A stretch of 64,000 bases of DNA from Chenopodium formosanum (lineage: Eukaryota; Streptophyta; Magnoliopsida; Caryophyllales; Amaranthaceae). A model generated the notes under the pieces. It did not search any database. It had not been told where the DNA came from and was given only the letters and a program-made list of their open reading frames with translations. Within the stretch, counting starts at the first letter, position 1, and every line of letters begins with the position of its first letter. The position numbers and the translations under genes are program-made. Below, one piece after another: positions 23,139-33,703 of this stretch. The DNA lies in NCBI GenBank assembly GCA_024500155.1, contig CM044857.1:1738501-1802500 (forward strand). The letters run 5' to 3'.

Positions 23139-25861
23139 CTCGTTTATTTTAAAATCATAATTTTTTCAAGGTGTTTTTATGGCTTATTTTTTTTTTCTGG
23201 TTTTAAGTTGCTAATTAGATTAGTAACTCGTTTTTCAAATTTTACCTCGTATTAGAGCTATCTTCAGCTCCCGAACCCAGATTTCGACCCAAAAATAGTG
23301 AATTTTGGGTGGAAAAGGTGTTCTGGAAATGGTTTTACCCTTTTAGGGCTCGGTTTTTAGCCAGAAAACGACCAGAAATGCATTTTTCGAGGGATTTTTC
23401 GTTTTGACGAAAAATTTTAAGTCTTTCTAACCTTGAAAATTGATTGCATATTTATGGTGGTTATGTAAATGGTTCTTTCCTTATTTTATATGCAATTTTA
23501 GACCACTTTAAGCATGCTTACTTGGTAGTAATTGGTGCTTAAAAGTTTGGTTTTATTTTTCACATAATTGCAAATTAATTGCATTAAGTGTGAAATAGTT
23601 GTTCGTTGTTGCTTCCAAGTATTAAAGATTCAATCTTTCCTTATGATAAGTGATTGAAACTTTGAGTTACTAAATTCCATGAATTTTGGTTAAACTTTGT
23701 TGATTTAATCATTTTTTAGTTGATTGGAATCATAAAGTTTAAAACTTGTGATAGAAATTGGTTTATCTTCATATTGGAAGATATAATTTTTCATGGAGTC
23801 ACAAGTATTAAAGTTGGAGTCTTTATTGAACTTATGTTCATTTTTCAAACTCCCTTTTATTTTGTCAAAATCTCAAGATTAATTTAAAGTGATTAAATTA
23901 ATAGTGAGAAATGCCCTAATTTATTTTGTTACACCAAGTTAAACCAATTTTATTAAAGAATGATTCTTGGTAATAAATTTGGTTAATTGCTTTGGATGAA
24001 TTATTTAAGTTGGACTTGTTATTTTTCATTTTTCCTCAAAATTGATTCTAAAATTAATTTAGAATTGATTTATAATGTCACACACAAAATTCGATAATTT
24101 TCGAAGCATTAGCACGCAACACGAGGCCTAAAAGCCCCGAGCTAGCTCTCGGCCAGCTGGGCTGCTCACGCAACCCATATGTGGCTGCCGAGGCTGCTGG
24201 GTGTTTCGTTCTTAGGTGCGTGGTGCTGTGCGTCTGTGTGTGCGAGGAAGGGCGTGGGCTGCTGCTCGCTGCCAGCAACATAGCGCACCAGCCAGCAGCA
24301 AGCAGCAGCATGGCGCAGCAGCAGCATAGTGTTGTGCGCGCTGTGCGTGCTGCTACGCTTGGCTTGGCTGGGCGTGGCGTGTGCGAGCACAAGCAGCCCA
24401 TGGGCATGCTTAGTGTTGCGGGGGTGCGAATGGGTATGTTACGAGCTTGTTGTACGGTACGTACGATCCCATAATTGGCACAATAACCCCGGGTTATTAA
24501 GGCGATGCTATTTTAAAGTTAATTTTAGTGTTGCTTAATATGTAAATAAGGGTAATTTTGGGTTCCAAGTCTTAGTGCTAGGCACTTAGACATTATGGAA
24601 TTCGTAATTTTGCTTAGATTGTCGTTTTAATTATTTTAATTATTTTGTTTATTTAATTAAAATTTTGGAGGCTAGGCCTCGGGTTTTTGAGCGACATTTG
24701 CAAAATTAATTTTGACAAATATTTGGGTTCACCGACTTAATTAATTGGATTAGTTAAGATTGGATGCGTAATTTAGTGGGAGCGTCTCTTAGTTATTACC
24801 ATAACCGGTTAAAACAACTTTGACTAGTTTAATTAGGCGTGTTAATTGGATTAACCACCTAGATTAATTACTAGTTCTCGCGCGGTTTTATGCATTGTTA
24901 CTTGTTTGGTCGTTGTAAAATGTATGGGCCATTCACAGATAGTGAATGGGTGAATGGAATGTAAAATTCTCTCACAGGTTTTATGAAATGGCAACTAGTG
25001 GGGCCCGATTAGGATAGAAAATACGGACTGTGATCCGTGATGTATTTTTGTAAATCTAAATACGGTCTGCGAACCGTTGAGTATTTTTGTACCTTAATAT
25101 TTAGATTAGTCCTAATCGTAGATACTAGCAATTATATTATTTGGTCAAGTCTTGAAGACGGGGTTCTTAGAAGACGAAGCCATGAAGTTGCAAATGAAGA
25201 CCTTTTGAAGACTTGAAGATCTCAAGGGGTCATGCTAGTTGCCAAATGCATCTCTATTTATGTTTTCGATATATATTTATGTTTATATATTTGAATTATA
25301 TGTTAGATGCATGGTTAGGATTTCGAATGTTGAGATGATTAATTAAGTTCACTTAAATCAACCAACATAGAAACCCTAGGTCCCTTAAAATTGAGTAAAA
25401 CTTGCCATTCCAAAACACACTTACCAACCGAACGAGGGTAGTGGTGGGCTACGCCAAAGCGAGGCATCACTACTTCTCCAAGGAACGTAAGGCATACTGG
25501 GTATGCAAGTGGTTTTGGTTATACTCAACGATATGAGTGATGGAGTCCTAACATGTCGTGGCAAAGTGAATAAATTGTTTAGAGAGCATTGGATGCGACG
25601 ATTTATTCAACCAAGAATGGCTTGGAGCCATTAGCAAAGCGTTGCTTACCTTAGGAGATTGAGTGTTAAGACAAGCCAAAGCATGCTTAACCACTCTTTG
25701 TTTCTTTGGATCTTGGAATCGACTTATTCTCACCAAAATTGGGGACAATCTTTAATGTGTGAATAAGACGTTTTAAATAAGTTTGATTAAAATGCATGAT
25801 TTCAATCTTATTTAAGTGTAATGAATGGTTTTTCATTTCAAATTCTTTCAATTGTAGAATC
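23139..25861 (+). other. Long untranslated leader of the Copia element
   Basis: About 2.7 kb between the primer site and gag with no coding evidence. A second GC-rich block with GCAGCAGC and GCTGCTGG motifs lies at 24100-24430, similar in character to the LTR centre. Two related stretches at 25019-25050 and 25060-25095 share 'aatacgg.ctg.gatccg' and 'gtatttttgta'. Long leaders of this kind are known in BARE/Angela elements, where they may carry packaging and dimerisation signals. Confidence 0.6.
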
Positions 25862-28800
25862 ATGTCTTCAAATAACTCAAACAACCAATTCTCGTTACGC
25901 TCAATTCTCGACAAGGAGAAACTGAGTGGGCCAAATTTTCTTGATTGGCAAAGGAATTTGCGAATTGTTCTCATGCAAGAGCAAAAGGAATATGTCCTTG
26001 ATGAGGAAATGCCCGAGACTCCCAATGAGGAGGTAACTCAAGCTGCCCTAAATCGATGGCAAGGTGCCAATCGAGATGTCAAATGTATCATGTTAGCCAC
26101 AATGTCTCCTGAGCTTCAAAAGACTTTCTTTGAAAAGGAGACGGCTTTTGAGATCATTTCTGAATTGCATAATATGTTCCAAGAGCAGGCCCGAACTGAA
26201 AGGTTTGAAACCCACAGGCAGATCCTTGAGAGCAAGCTCAAGAAAGGAGAGCCAGTCAGCCCACATGTACTCAAAATGATTGGATTGTTTGAAAACATGG
26301 GAAGGCTTGATGCGGGGTATTCAACCGAGATGGAAATTGACATCATTCTCCACTCGTTGCACAAAGGCTATGATCAGTTCAAGATGAACTATAATATGCA
26401 TAGCATGGAGAAAACCCTCACCGAGCTTCATGGTATGTTGAAGCAAGCTGAGCAAACGCTCAAGGATGAGGGAAAGCATGATATTCTCATGATTAAAAAG
26501 GGCAAGCCGTTCAAATTTTCGGGCAAGAAGAAGAAAGGCTTTAAGGGGAAAGGTAAGAAGAAAACTTTTCCGCCTAAGTCTAAAGCTACCAAGGATAAGA
26601 GGGTAGCGTCTTCTAAATCTGATTCCGAATGTTTCTACTGTAAGAAGAAGGGACATTGGAAGAGAGATTGCCTCAAGTTCAAGGAAGATAAAAAGAACGG
26701 AACCGTTGCTTCTAAATCAGGTATATTCGTTATAGACTTTAACTTCACTAGCTTAACATCATGGGTATTAGATACCGGATGTGGCTCACACCTTTGTTCC
26801 AATCCTCAGGGACTAAGGAACGCTAGAAGGCTAGAGAAGGGAGAGATTGAACTCCGGGTCGGCAATGGAGCCAGAATTGGTGCCGTATCCGTAGGAACTC
26901 TCAGTTTGTCTTTGCCCACCGGGCTAGTTTTGGAACTCGATAATGTTTATTATGTTCCTAACATTACCAAAAACATTATTTCAATTTCGGCGTTGGACGC
27001 CAAAGGTTTTGAATTTCGAGTAAAGAACAAAGAATGTTCATTTTATCTCGATAATGTTTTATATGGTATTGCACATTCTGAAAATGGTCTTTATGTGCTT
27101 TCATTAGACAAACAAGTTTATAATGTGAATAATGATACCAAAAGAGCTAAGACCATGGAGTCAAATCAGACTTACTTGTGGCATTGTCGTCTTGGCCACA
27201 TTAACATCAAACGCATCAAGAAACTTCTACAAGAAGGTGTTCTTGACTCTTTCGATTTAGAATCGTTTGAGAATTGCGAAGGATGTCTATTAGGCAAGAT
27301 GATCAAACAGCCATTCTCCAAGTTGGGAGAAAGGGCAAGTGACTTATTGGGTCTTATACATACCGATGTATGTGGACCAATGAGCTCAACCACAAGAAAT
27401 GGACATCGATATTTCATCACTTTCACAGACGACTATAGTAGATATGGCTATGTCTACCTCATGTCGCACAAATCTGAATCATTTGAAAAGTTCAAAGAAT
27501 TTCAGAGTGAAGTTGAAAATCAGCTTGGCAAGAAAATCAAAGCCATTCGATCGGATCGAGGTGGTGAATACTTGAGCCAAGAATTCGATGACCATCTGAA
27601 AGAAAAGGGTATACTTTCAGAATTGACACCTCCAGGAACTCCACAATGGAACGGAGTATCCGAAAGGAGAAATCGGACCTTGTTAGACATGGTACGATCA
27701 ACAATGGGTCTTAGTGATCTTCCTATCTCTTTCTGGGGACACGCACTTCTAACTGCGGCACTAACACTGAACCGTGCTCCATCAAAAGCTGTAGAAAAGA
27801 CTCCATATGAATTATGGACGAAGAAACCTCCTAGGTTATCTTTTCTAAAGATATGGGGATGCGAAGCATATGTCAAGAAATTGATTTCTGACAAACTTCA
27901 TCCCAAATCTGACAAGGTTTACTTTGTGGGCTACCCAAAAGAAACCAAAGGGTATTACTTCTACAACAAATCGGAGAACAAAGTGTTTGTTGCTCGCGAT
28001 GGTGTCTTTTTGGAGAAGGAGCACCTTTCCAAAATGACAAGTGGGAGGAAAATCGAACTCGACGAAGTTCGTAAGGATGAGCAACAAAATCATAATGACA
28101 GTCAAAGTGCTCAAACAGCATCTGTTGACGCAGGTCAAAATGATCAAAATGTGCAAAGTCGAACCGACAATGCAAATGCTCAATCCATTACCCTACGTAG
28201 GTCTCTGAGGCCGAGATCTCAACCTGATAGATATCTTGGTTTAGTATTAACCGAGAATCAGGACATCCTGATTATGGATGGAGATGAACCAGCAACCTAC
28301 AAGCAAGCGATGGCAAGCACCGACTCTGCTAAATGGCAAGAGGCCATGAGATCTGAAATGGATTCCATGTTTGAAAATCAAGTCTGGGACTTGGTTGACT
28401 TACCCGAAGGTTATACACCGATCGGATGTAAGTGGATTTTCAAGTTGAAAACCGACAAAGATGGAAATGTATTCATTTACAAAGCTAGATTGGTGGCAAA
28501 AGGTTACAGACAAGTTCATGGTATTGATTACGATGAAACCTTTTCACCAGTCGCAATGCTTAAATCCGTTCGGATCCTCCTAGCGATTGCTGTATATTAC
28601 GACTATGAAATATGGCAGATGGACGTCAAAACCGCCTTCCTTAATGGTTATTTGGAAGAAACTGTGTATATGACACAGCCTGAAGGTTTTGTCGACCAAA
28701 ACAATGCTGGGAAAGTTTGTAAGCTTAAGAAGTCCATTTATGGATTAAAGCAAACAAGCAGAAGTTGGAATCTGCGTTTCGATGAAGCCATCAGTAAGTT

Positions 28801-29866
28801 TGGTTTTATCAAGAATCCAGATGAATCTTGTGTTTACAAGAAGGTCAGTGGGAGTGACATCGCCTTCCTAGTCTTATATGTCGATGACATATTGCTCATT
28901 GGAAACAGCATTCCGTTGTTAGAGTCTGTAAAGGCCTGTCTCGGAAAGTACTTCTCAATGAAAGACTTGGGAGAGGCTCAGTACATACTAGGCATCAAGA
29001 TCTATAGGGATAGATCGAAAAGGATGATTGGATTGAGTCAAAGTACTTATATTGATAAGGTACTAGCTCGATTTGGCATGGAGGAGGCCAAAAGAGGTCA
29101 CCTGCCAATGTCACATGGCATAACCCTAAGCAAGAAGCAGTGTCCACAGACACCTGATGAGCGGGTAAGAATGAATCAGATTCCATATGCTTCGCTTATT
29201 GGATCTATCATGTATGCCATGATATGTACTAGGCCAGATGTGTCGTATGCCTTGAGTGCTACGAGCCGTTACCAATCAGACCCAGGAGAGGCGCATTGGA
29301 CTGCGGCCAAAAATATCCTAAAGTACCTGAAAAGGAACAAGGATAAATTCCTGGTGTATGGTGGTGCAAAGGATTTAGTTGTGGAAGGTTATACCGACGC
29401 AAGCTTCCAGACAGACAGAGACGATTTCAAATCGCAATCTGGATATGTGTTCTGTCTGAATGGAGGGGCGTTTAGTTGGAAGAGCGCAAAGCAGAGTACA
29501 ACTGCAGATTCTACAACTGAAGCCGAATACTTGGCAGCTGTTGAAGCAGCTAAGGAGGCTGTTTGGATTCGTAAGTTCGTTGGCGAACTTGATGTTGTAC
29601 CCTCTATAAAGGGTCCAATAGCCCTCTATTGTGACAACAATGGAGCTATTGCTCAGGCCAGAGAGCCTAGGGAACATCAGAAGGTCAAACATGTCAAGCG
29701 GCGATTTCACATGATTCGAGAATGGAAATCAGAGGGTGAAATCAGAATTTGCAAAGTTGGAACGGATGACAATGTAGCCGATCCACTTACTAAACCTTTG
29801 CCTCAAGTGAAGCACAACAAGCACGTTGAGGCAATGGGAATCAAGCATGTAGGAGACTGGCTTTGA
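25862..29866 (+). CDS. Copia gag-pol polyprotein, intact
   Basis: 1334 residues from ATG 25862 (MSSNNSNN). I prefer this to earlier in-frame codons because it begins the gag family's usual start. Domains in order: UBN2-type gag, about 15-205; a lysine-rich stretch and the CCHC zinc knuckle, 257-270; aspartic protease with DTG at Asp304; a pre-integrase His/Cys zinc region near 440. The integrase core has Asp502, Asp565 and Glu601, the exact D35E spacing. The reverse transcriptase has the YVDD box at 1006-1009. RNase H begins with a TDAS motif at Asp1179. No stop or frameshift interrupts it and all catalytic residues seen are in place, so the polyprotein is potentially active. Confidence 0.97.
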   Translation: MSSNNSNNQFSLRSILDKEKLSGPNFLDWQRNLRIVLMQEQKEYVLDEEMPETPNEEVTQAALNRWQGANRDVKCIMLATMSPELQKTFFEKETAFEIISELHNMFQEQARTERFETHRQILESKLKKGEPVSPHVLKMIGLFENMGRLDAGYSTEMEIDIILHSLHKGYDQFKMNYNMHSMEKTLTELHGMLKQAEQTLKDEGKHDILMIKKGKPFKFSGKKKKGFKGKGKKKTFPPKSKATKDKRVASSKSDSECFYCKKKGHWKRDCLKFKEDKKNGTVASKSGIFVIDFNFTSLTSWVLDTGCGSHLCSNPQGLRNARRLEKGEIELRVGNGARIGAVSVGTLSLSLPTGLVLELDNVYYVPNITKNIISISALDAKGFEFRVKNKECSFYLDNVLYGIAHSENGLYVLSLDKQVYNVNNDTKRAKTMESNQTYLWHCRLGHINIKRIKKLLQEGVLDSFDLESFENCEGCLLGKMIKQPFSKLGERASDLLGLIHTDVCGPMSSTTRNGHRYFITFTDDYSRYGYVYLMSHKSESFEKFKEFQSEVENQLGKKIKAIRSDRGGEYLSQEFDDHLKEKGILSELTPPGTPQWNGVSERRNRTLLDMVRSTMGLSDLPISFWGHALLTAALTLNRAPSKAVEKTPYELWTKKPPRLSFLKIWGCEAYVKKLISDKLHPKSDKVYFVGYPKETKGYYFYNKSENKVFVARDGVFLEKEHLSKMTSGRKIELDEVRKDEQQNHNDSQSAQTASVDAGQNDQNVQSRTDNANAQSITLRRSLRPRSQPDRYLGLVLTENQDILIMDGDEPATYKQAMASTDSAKWQEAMRSEMDSMFENQVWDLVDLPEGYTPIGCKWIFKLKTDKDGNVFIYKARLVAKGYRQVHGIDYDETFSPVAMLKSVRILLAIAVYYDYEIWQMDVKTAFLNGYLEETVYMTQPEGFVDQNNAGKVCKLKKSIYGLKQTSRSWNLRFDEAISKFGFIKNPDESCVYKKVSGSDIAFLVLYVDDILLIGNSIPLLESVKACLGKYFSMKDLGEAQYILGIKIYRDRSKRMIGLSQSTYIDKVLARFGMEEAKRGHLPMSHGITLSKKQCPQTPDERVRMNQIPYASLIGSIMYAMICTRPDVSYALSATSRYQSDPGEAHWTAAKNILKYLKRNKDKFLVYGGAKDLVVEGYTDASFQTDRDDFKSQSGYVFCLNGGAFSWKSAKQSTTADSTTEAEYLAAVEAAKEAVWIRKFVGELDVVPSIKGPIALYCDNNGAIAQAREPREHQKVKHVKRRFHMIREWKSEGEIRICKVGTDDNVADPLTKPLPQVKHNKHVEAMGIKHVGDWL

Positions 29867-30725
29867 TTTCCTTGTTTAGTGTTTTAGTTAATTTTGAGAA
29901 AAGTTAATGTAAGACACTAAGGAAAACCAATCATGTTTTGGAGTAATATAAAATTTCATGCAACATTTTATTACTCCGTTATGCTATTTAATTGTGGTTT
30001 AGGATTAAATAATGAGTCCATTCGATTCTGAGAATATTCAAAATAGGGTATCAAGACCAGTCTTGGTAAGGAAACACCTATTAAGTGAACATTGAATATT
30101 ATAATCGAAAATTATCCCTAATCAAGGTCATTTAAACGATGGACGATTAATGACCAATTGAGATTAGTGTGTAGTCTGATTTATAGCACCGTTTCATGTG
30201 CTACGAGGACATGATTGTCATAAATCATTTGCACAGGTATTGGTTTAGAACCATACTGGATCGACTTATGAGAATACTTTAAGAAATTAAAAATTTGTCA
30301 TAAGTATACTTCTCATTATGGCTATCGGAACCTATTTCCTCGACCATGAGTAGTGTGAGTTCTCTTGTTTGAGTACTAGTTCGCTTTGATGTTGTCAAAC
30401 GTCTGCCGTAATAGGGGATTATAACGGCAACACTCGGGCGGCTAGGTCCTCTCAGTAAGAGGAGCTACATTACAAGACTGGGAATGTCCCCCTAGTAAAA
30501 TAGGGAAGATGTCTTTGTTGTATACAAGGCCTCTCGTAGAGACTGTAAAATGCATGGCCGTGCTCGGATGGATTTTAGAAATCATCTGTTTATTGACAGT
30601 CGGACTCGGAATCGGGAAACACTTCTGGACGTAATAAGGATGACAAAAATAAATCTTACCTTATAGTTCATGAAGAGACATTAAGCGACATAGGAAAAGG
30701 CTATACACAAAATGAGCACTTGTCC
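29867..30725 (+). other. Untranslated region between pol and the 3' LTR
   Basis: 860 bases with no sizeable open frame and no envelope-like gene. It lies between the pol stop and the purine tract, as in related elements. Confidence 0.6.
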
Positions 30726-30744
30726 GGAAGGACAAGTGGGAGAT
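30726..30744 (+). other. Polypurine tract
   Basis: GGAAGGACAAGTGGGAGAT abuts the 3' LTR. It holds the AAGTGGGAGA core found in most plant Copia elements, where it primes plus-strand synthesis. Confidence 0.85.
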
Positions 30745-32180
30745 TGAAAGGAATGGTGTCCTTCAAACAAGTGTACTATTCCGTTAGCGGGTTCAGAATT
30801 ATTAGAAAGCTAATATATTCAGTAAGGTCAAGTGATCGGAATGCCTGGGTGGAGGCCGCTTCCGATCAGTAATATTAATGGATAATTAATGTTACAGCTT
30901 AATCTTGACTGAACCCTTCGGGTCACACCCAAGCATTCAACAAACCGAAACGACGAATTAATTCGGAAGGAATTAATGAGTCGACCGAGTAATATTTATT
31001 TAGACGTTGGAAATTCGAGCTTAGAGCGTCGAAACCGAGCGTCGGAAGTCGAGTCGAAAAATAGTGAAAGACGAGACGAGAAATAGTAATAAATCAACAA
31101 AAGACCAAAATACCCCTAGCATCGGAATGCCCAAGCAAACCGAGTGCTAAGGGCGTATATCCTAGCATGGTGGCTAGCATGCGCACCAAGCCGAGCCTAG
31201 GCTGGCTGGTGCGTGCTAGCGCACTCATGCTAGCATCACAAGGCTAGGCGCTGCCTATTGCGTGCTAGCATGCTAGGCGCAGCCTTGTGCACGCAATGGC
31301 TAGCAAGCCATGCGCGCAACAAGCTGCTGGAGCTAGCACGCTAGGCGCGCCAGCTCGCCACAGCTAGCAGCAGCATGGCTAGGCCATTGCTTGCTGCCTA
31401 GCAGCGCTGGCCAAGGCACAAGGCCAGCAGCAGCAGCCCGCACAAGCATGCTGGGCGTGCAGGCCAGCAGCGGCTGGCAGCCCGCATGCGAGTGCTGGGC
31501 TTGCTGGGCGTGGCTGCCACGGACAACAGCACATGGCAGCCCACCTTGGCTGCCTTGGTGCCCAAGGGTGGGTGCCATGTGGCTTGTGGTCCTTGAGTGT
31601 GTGGGGAGTGAGGTGGCCGGTTATGGGAGAGGGAGTGGGGAGCAAGTTTGGTCCCCCCCTTCTCCAAGTGGTCCTAACCTAACCACTCACATGAGCTTGC
31701 CACTTGTTGATTTATTACTAGCTTGATTATTGATTTTATTTTAGCTTTAAAATAAAATGGAAAAATCATACTATCCCACATTGATGGGAGAGTAAATGAT
31801 ACTCCCATCATTTCCTATAAATACCCAAGTATGGGCATTGGGAAAGATGCTTGACTAAGAGTTGGAAAAGGCATCACAATTAGTGAAAACCTTTGAACTC
31901 AATACAATTACTCGGGTTTTGTTGGTCGGGTCTTGCTAACCCCAAGACATTGGACCTAGTCGGTTTTGTTGGTGCGGGTGGACTTCGTTGGAGGTCTCCG
32001 TGCGAGCGGGACTTGAAGCTTTCAAGTAAGAGCTCATTTGGAGCGAAGCACGCGTCAAGGGTAATTAGCTTATCTTAATCTTGTGATTAATTTAATTATG
32101 TTTATGGTTTTATTTATTGCGAGTGCGGTCTTGGTTTTGGGTTTGTTTCCGCGGTGAGTCGGACTCACCAAACCCCAACA
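30745..32180 (+). repeat. 3' LTR
   Basis: 1436 bp, identical in length to the 5' LTR. Differences seen by eye include G/A at the start (TTCGAAC against TTCAAAC), GACGTC against GACGTT, TATAGCC against TATATCC, and a few near the right end. It is followed by the target duplication CATAT. Confidence 0.97.
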
Positions 32181-32185
32181 CATAT

Positions 32186-33703
32186 TTGATCCGTTGAAAT
32201 GGATTCCACTGTAAATTATTTGATTGTGTTTCAACCCGAAACAAGAGGATAGTGAAGCCCAATTTTAACTGGCCCAGTCTGAAAAGATAGGACCATTTCA
32301 TTGGGCCCAAAATACCTTTATCAATATGAAGAGGCAAAACAGTATTTTCAAAAGATAGGACCTGTGAAGAGATACTACATGTTAGACTGAGTTATATCAT
32401 TTCATTGGGTCGGCCCAAAACACCTTTGTCAAATGCAGTGGCCCAAATATGGTGTTTAATAAATGGCTTAATAATTATTATTAATAATAGTTAATATTGA
32501 ATTTAAGTGAAGGCTTTTTATTGATAAGATATTATTTTTAAATTCGTTGTTAATAATTGAAACAAACTAATAGGTTTTACTCGTGGAAAAAGAGTTGATG
32601 TAATGTAGTTGTCAGTAATTGATAACAATAAAGTTAATCAACTATATAGTTAATCGAAAAAACCTACAAAAGTTTTCATACTTTTTGTTAAATATTAACA
32701 TAAAGCTGACGAGCATCAATCTAATTTGTCAGTCTAATTCATTCAAAGTATTACTACCTATATCATTATATTTAATTTGATTTATAATAGTTCCGTTTAA
32801 TCGCAAGTAACTAGCGAAATCTTTCATTTTATCGTGCATACTGTGCTAACAAAAACTCATGTGAAGCTGTGAAAGCTGGGATCAGCCGCCTTTACAAGCC
32901 TTCAATAGGTCACAAGTTGGCAGACTTCCTTCCTTTCGATTCTGACCTCTATTTGGGATCAGCCTTTACAAGCCTTCAGTAGCTCTATTTGTTCTCATGG
33001 ACTCTATTGATTTTAATAAAAAAAAACAAAAAATTATGCTAAAACAAAAACTCAATTAACATGCAGGGTATGCCCCCCCCCCATCCGGCCTGAATCGATA
33101 GCATGACAATAAATTCAAGTCCAATTTCGGCCAAACTAAACACAAACCAAAATGAAATACAAGCAACCTGAAAGAAGCTACCTAAACCAAAAGGCAAATG
33201 CAGACAGCAAGCCACAAGGAAGTTACAAAATACTAAAGTTGAACCCACAGGCTAACAAGACATCTGACAAACGGGGTCTACAATCATACATACACACATT
33301 GGTGTGATCAACATGCATAAACCTCATGAACAACTGAAACGTTTTCAAAATAAGTTAGACTGAAAATAGAGTTGGGGTCTACAATCATCAACAGGTGGTC
33401 TATGGAAAGAGCTTCATCATTTATAGGCATTTGTAGGCTAATAACACCCCTATCAAAAGGTCTCCGATGGAACAGACCATCCAACTCCATTTCTTTGAAG
33501 AATGTCATCAGGACCCTCAAAATCTTCAACGTATTCATAATAGTCCTCAATCGTGTTTTGGTGTTGCACGGGTTGTGTTTTTTTCCTCTTCGTCTGTCAG
33601 GGACACAGACATGGCAATATAGCATAATATTAATCAAGATAGTACCATAATAACTTAAAAAGTGATCATAAATTCAAAGGTCATTATGAGTATGGACTTA
33701 CAG
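32186..33703. other. Intergenic region
   Basis: AT-rich, with no convincing gene. A run of about ten C residues lies near 33068-33077. The first 240 bases repeat 'ttcattgggcccaaaa' and 'aaaagataggacc' type stretches. The minus-strand frame at 33308-33637 might be a last remnant of the FAR1-like pseudogene but shows no domain. Confidence 0.4.

Larger units (their letters stand above)
21686..32180 (+). mobile_element. Complete Copia LTR retrotransposon, Tork/Angela-like
   Basis: The element is 10495 bp, with two LTRs of exactly 1436 bp and perfect target duplications CATAT at 21681-21685 and 32181-32185. A primer binding site, a single open gag-pol frame and a purine tract are all present. By eye the LTRs differ at about 12 sites (0.8%), which points to a recent insertion. 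The protease-integrase-RT-RNase H order defines Copia. The UBN2-type gag and the long leader before it (about 2.7 kb) fit the Tork/Angela group. It may be capable of movement. Confidence 0.97.

Noticed and set aside
24078..24538. Open frames in the Copia leader
   Set aside because: Same GC-rich composition effect. No domain, and gag starts 1.3 kb later.
25687..29710. Minus-strand frames inside gag-pol
   Set aside because: Shadows of the long plus-strand polyprotein, with no recognisable domains.
33308..33637. Minus-strand frame downstream of the FAR1-type pseudogene
   Set aside because: Could be a leftover exon, but no motif or splice site supports it.
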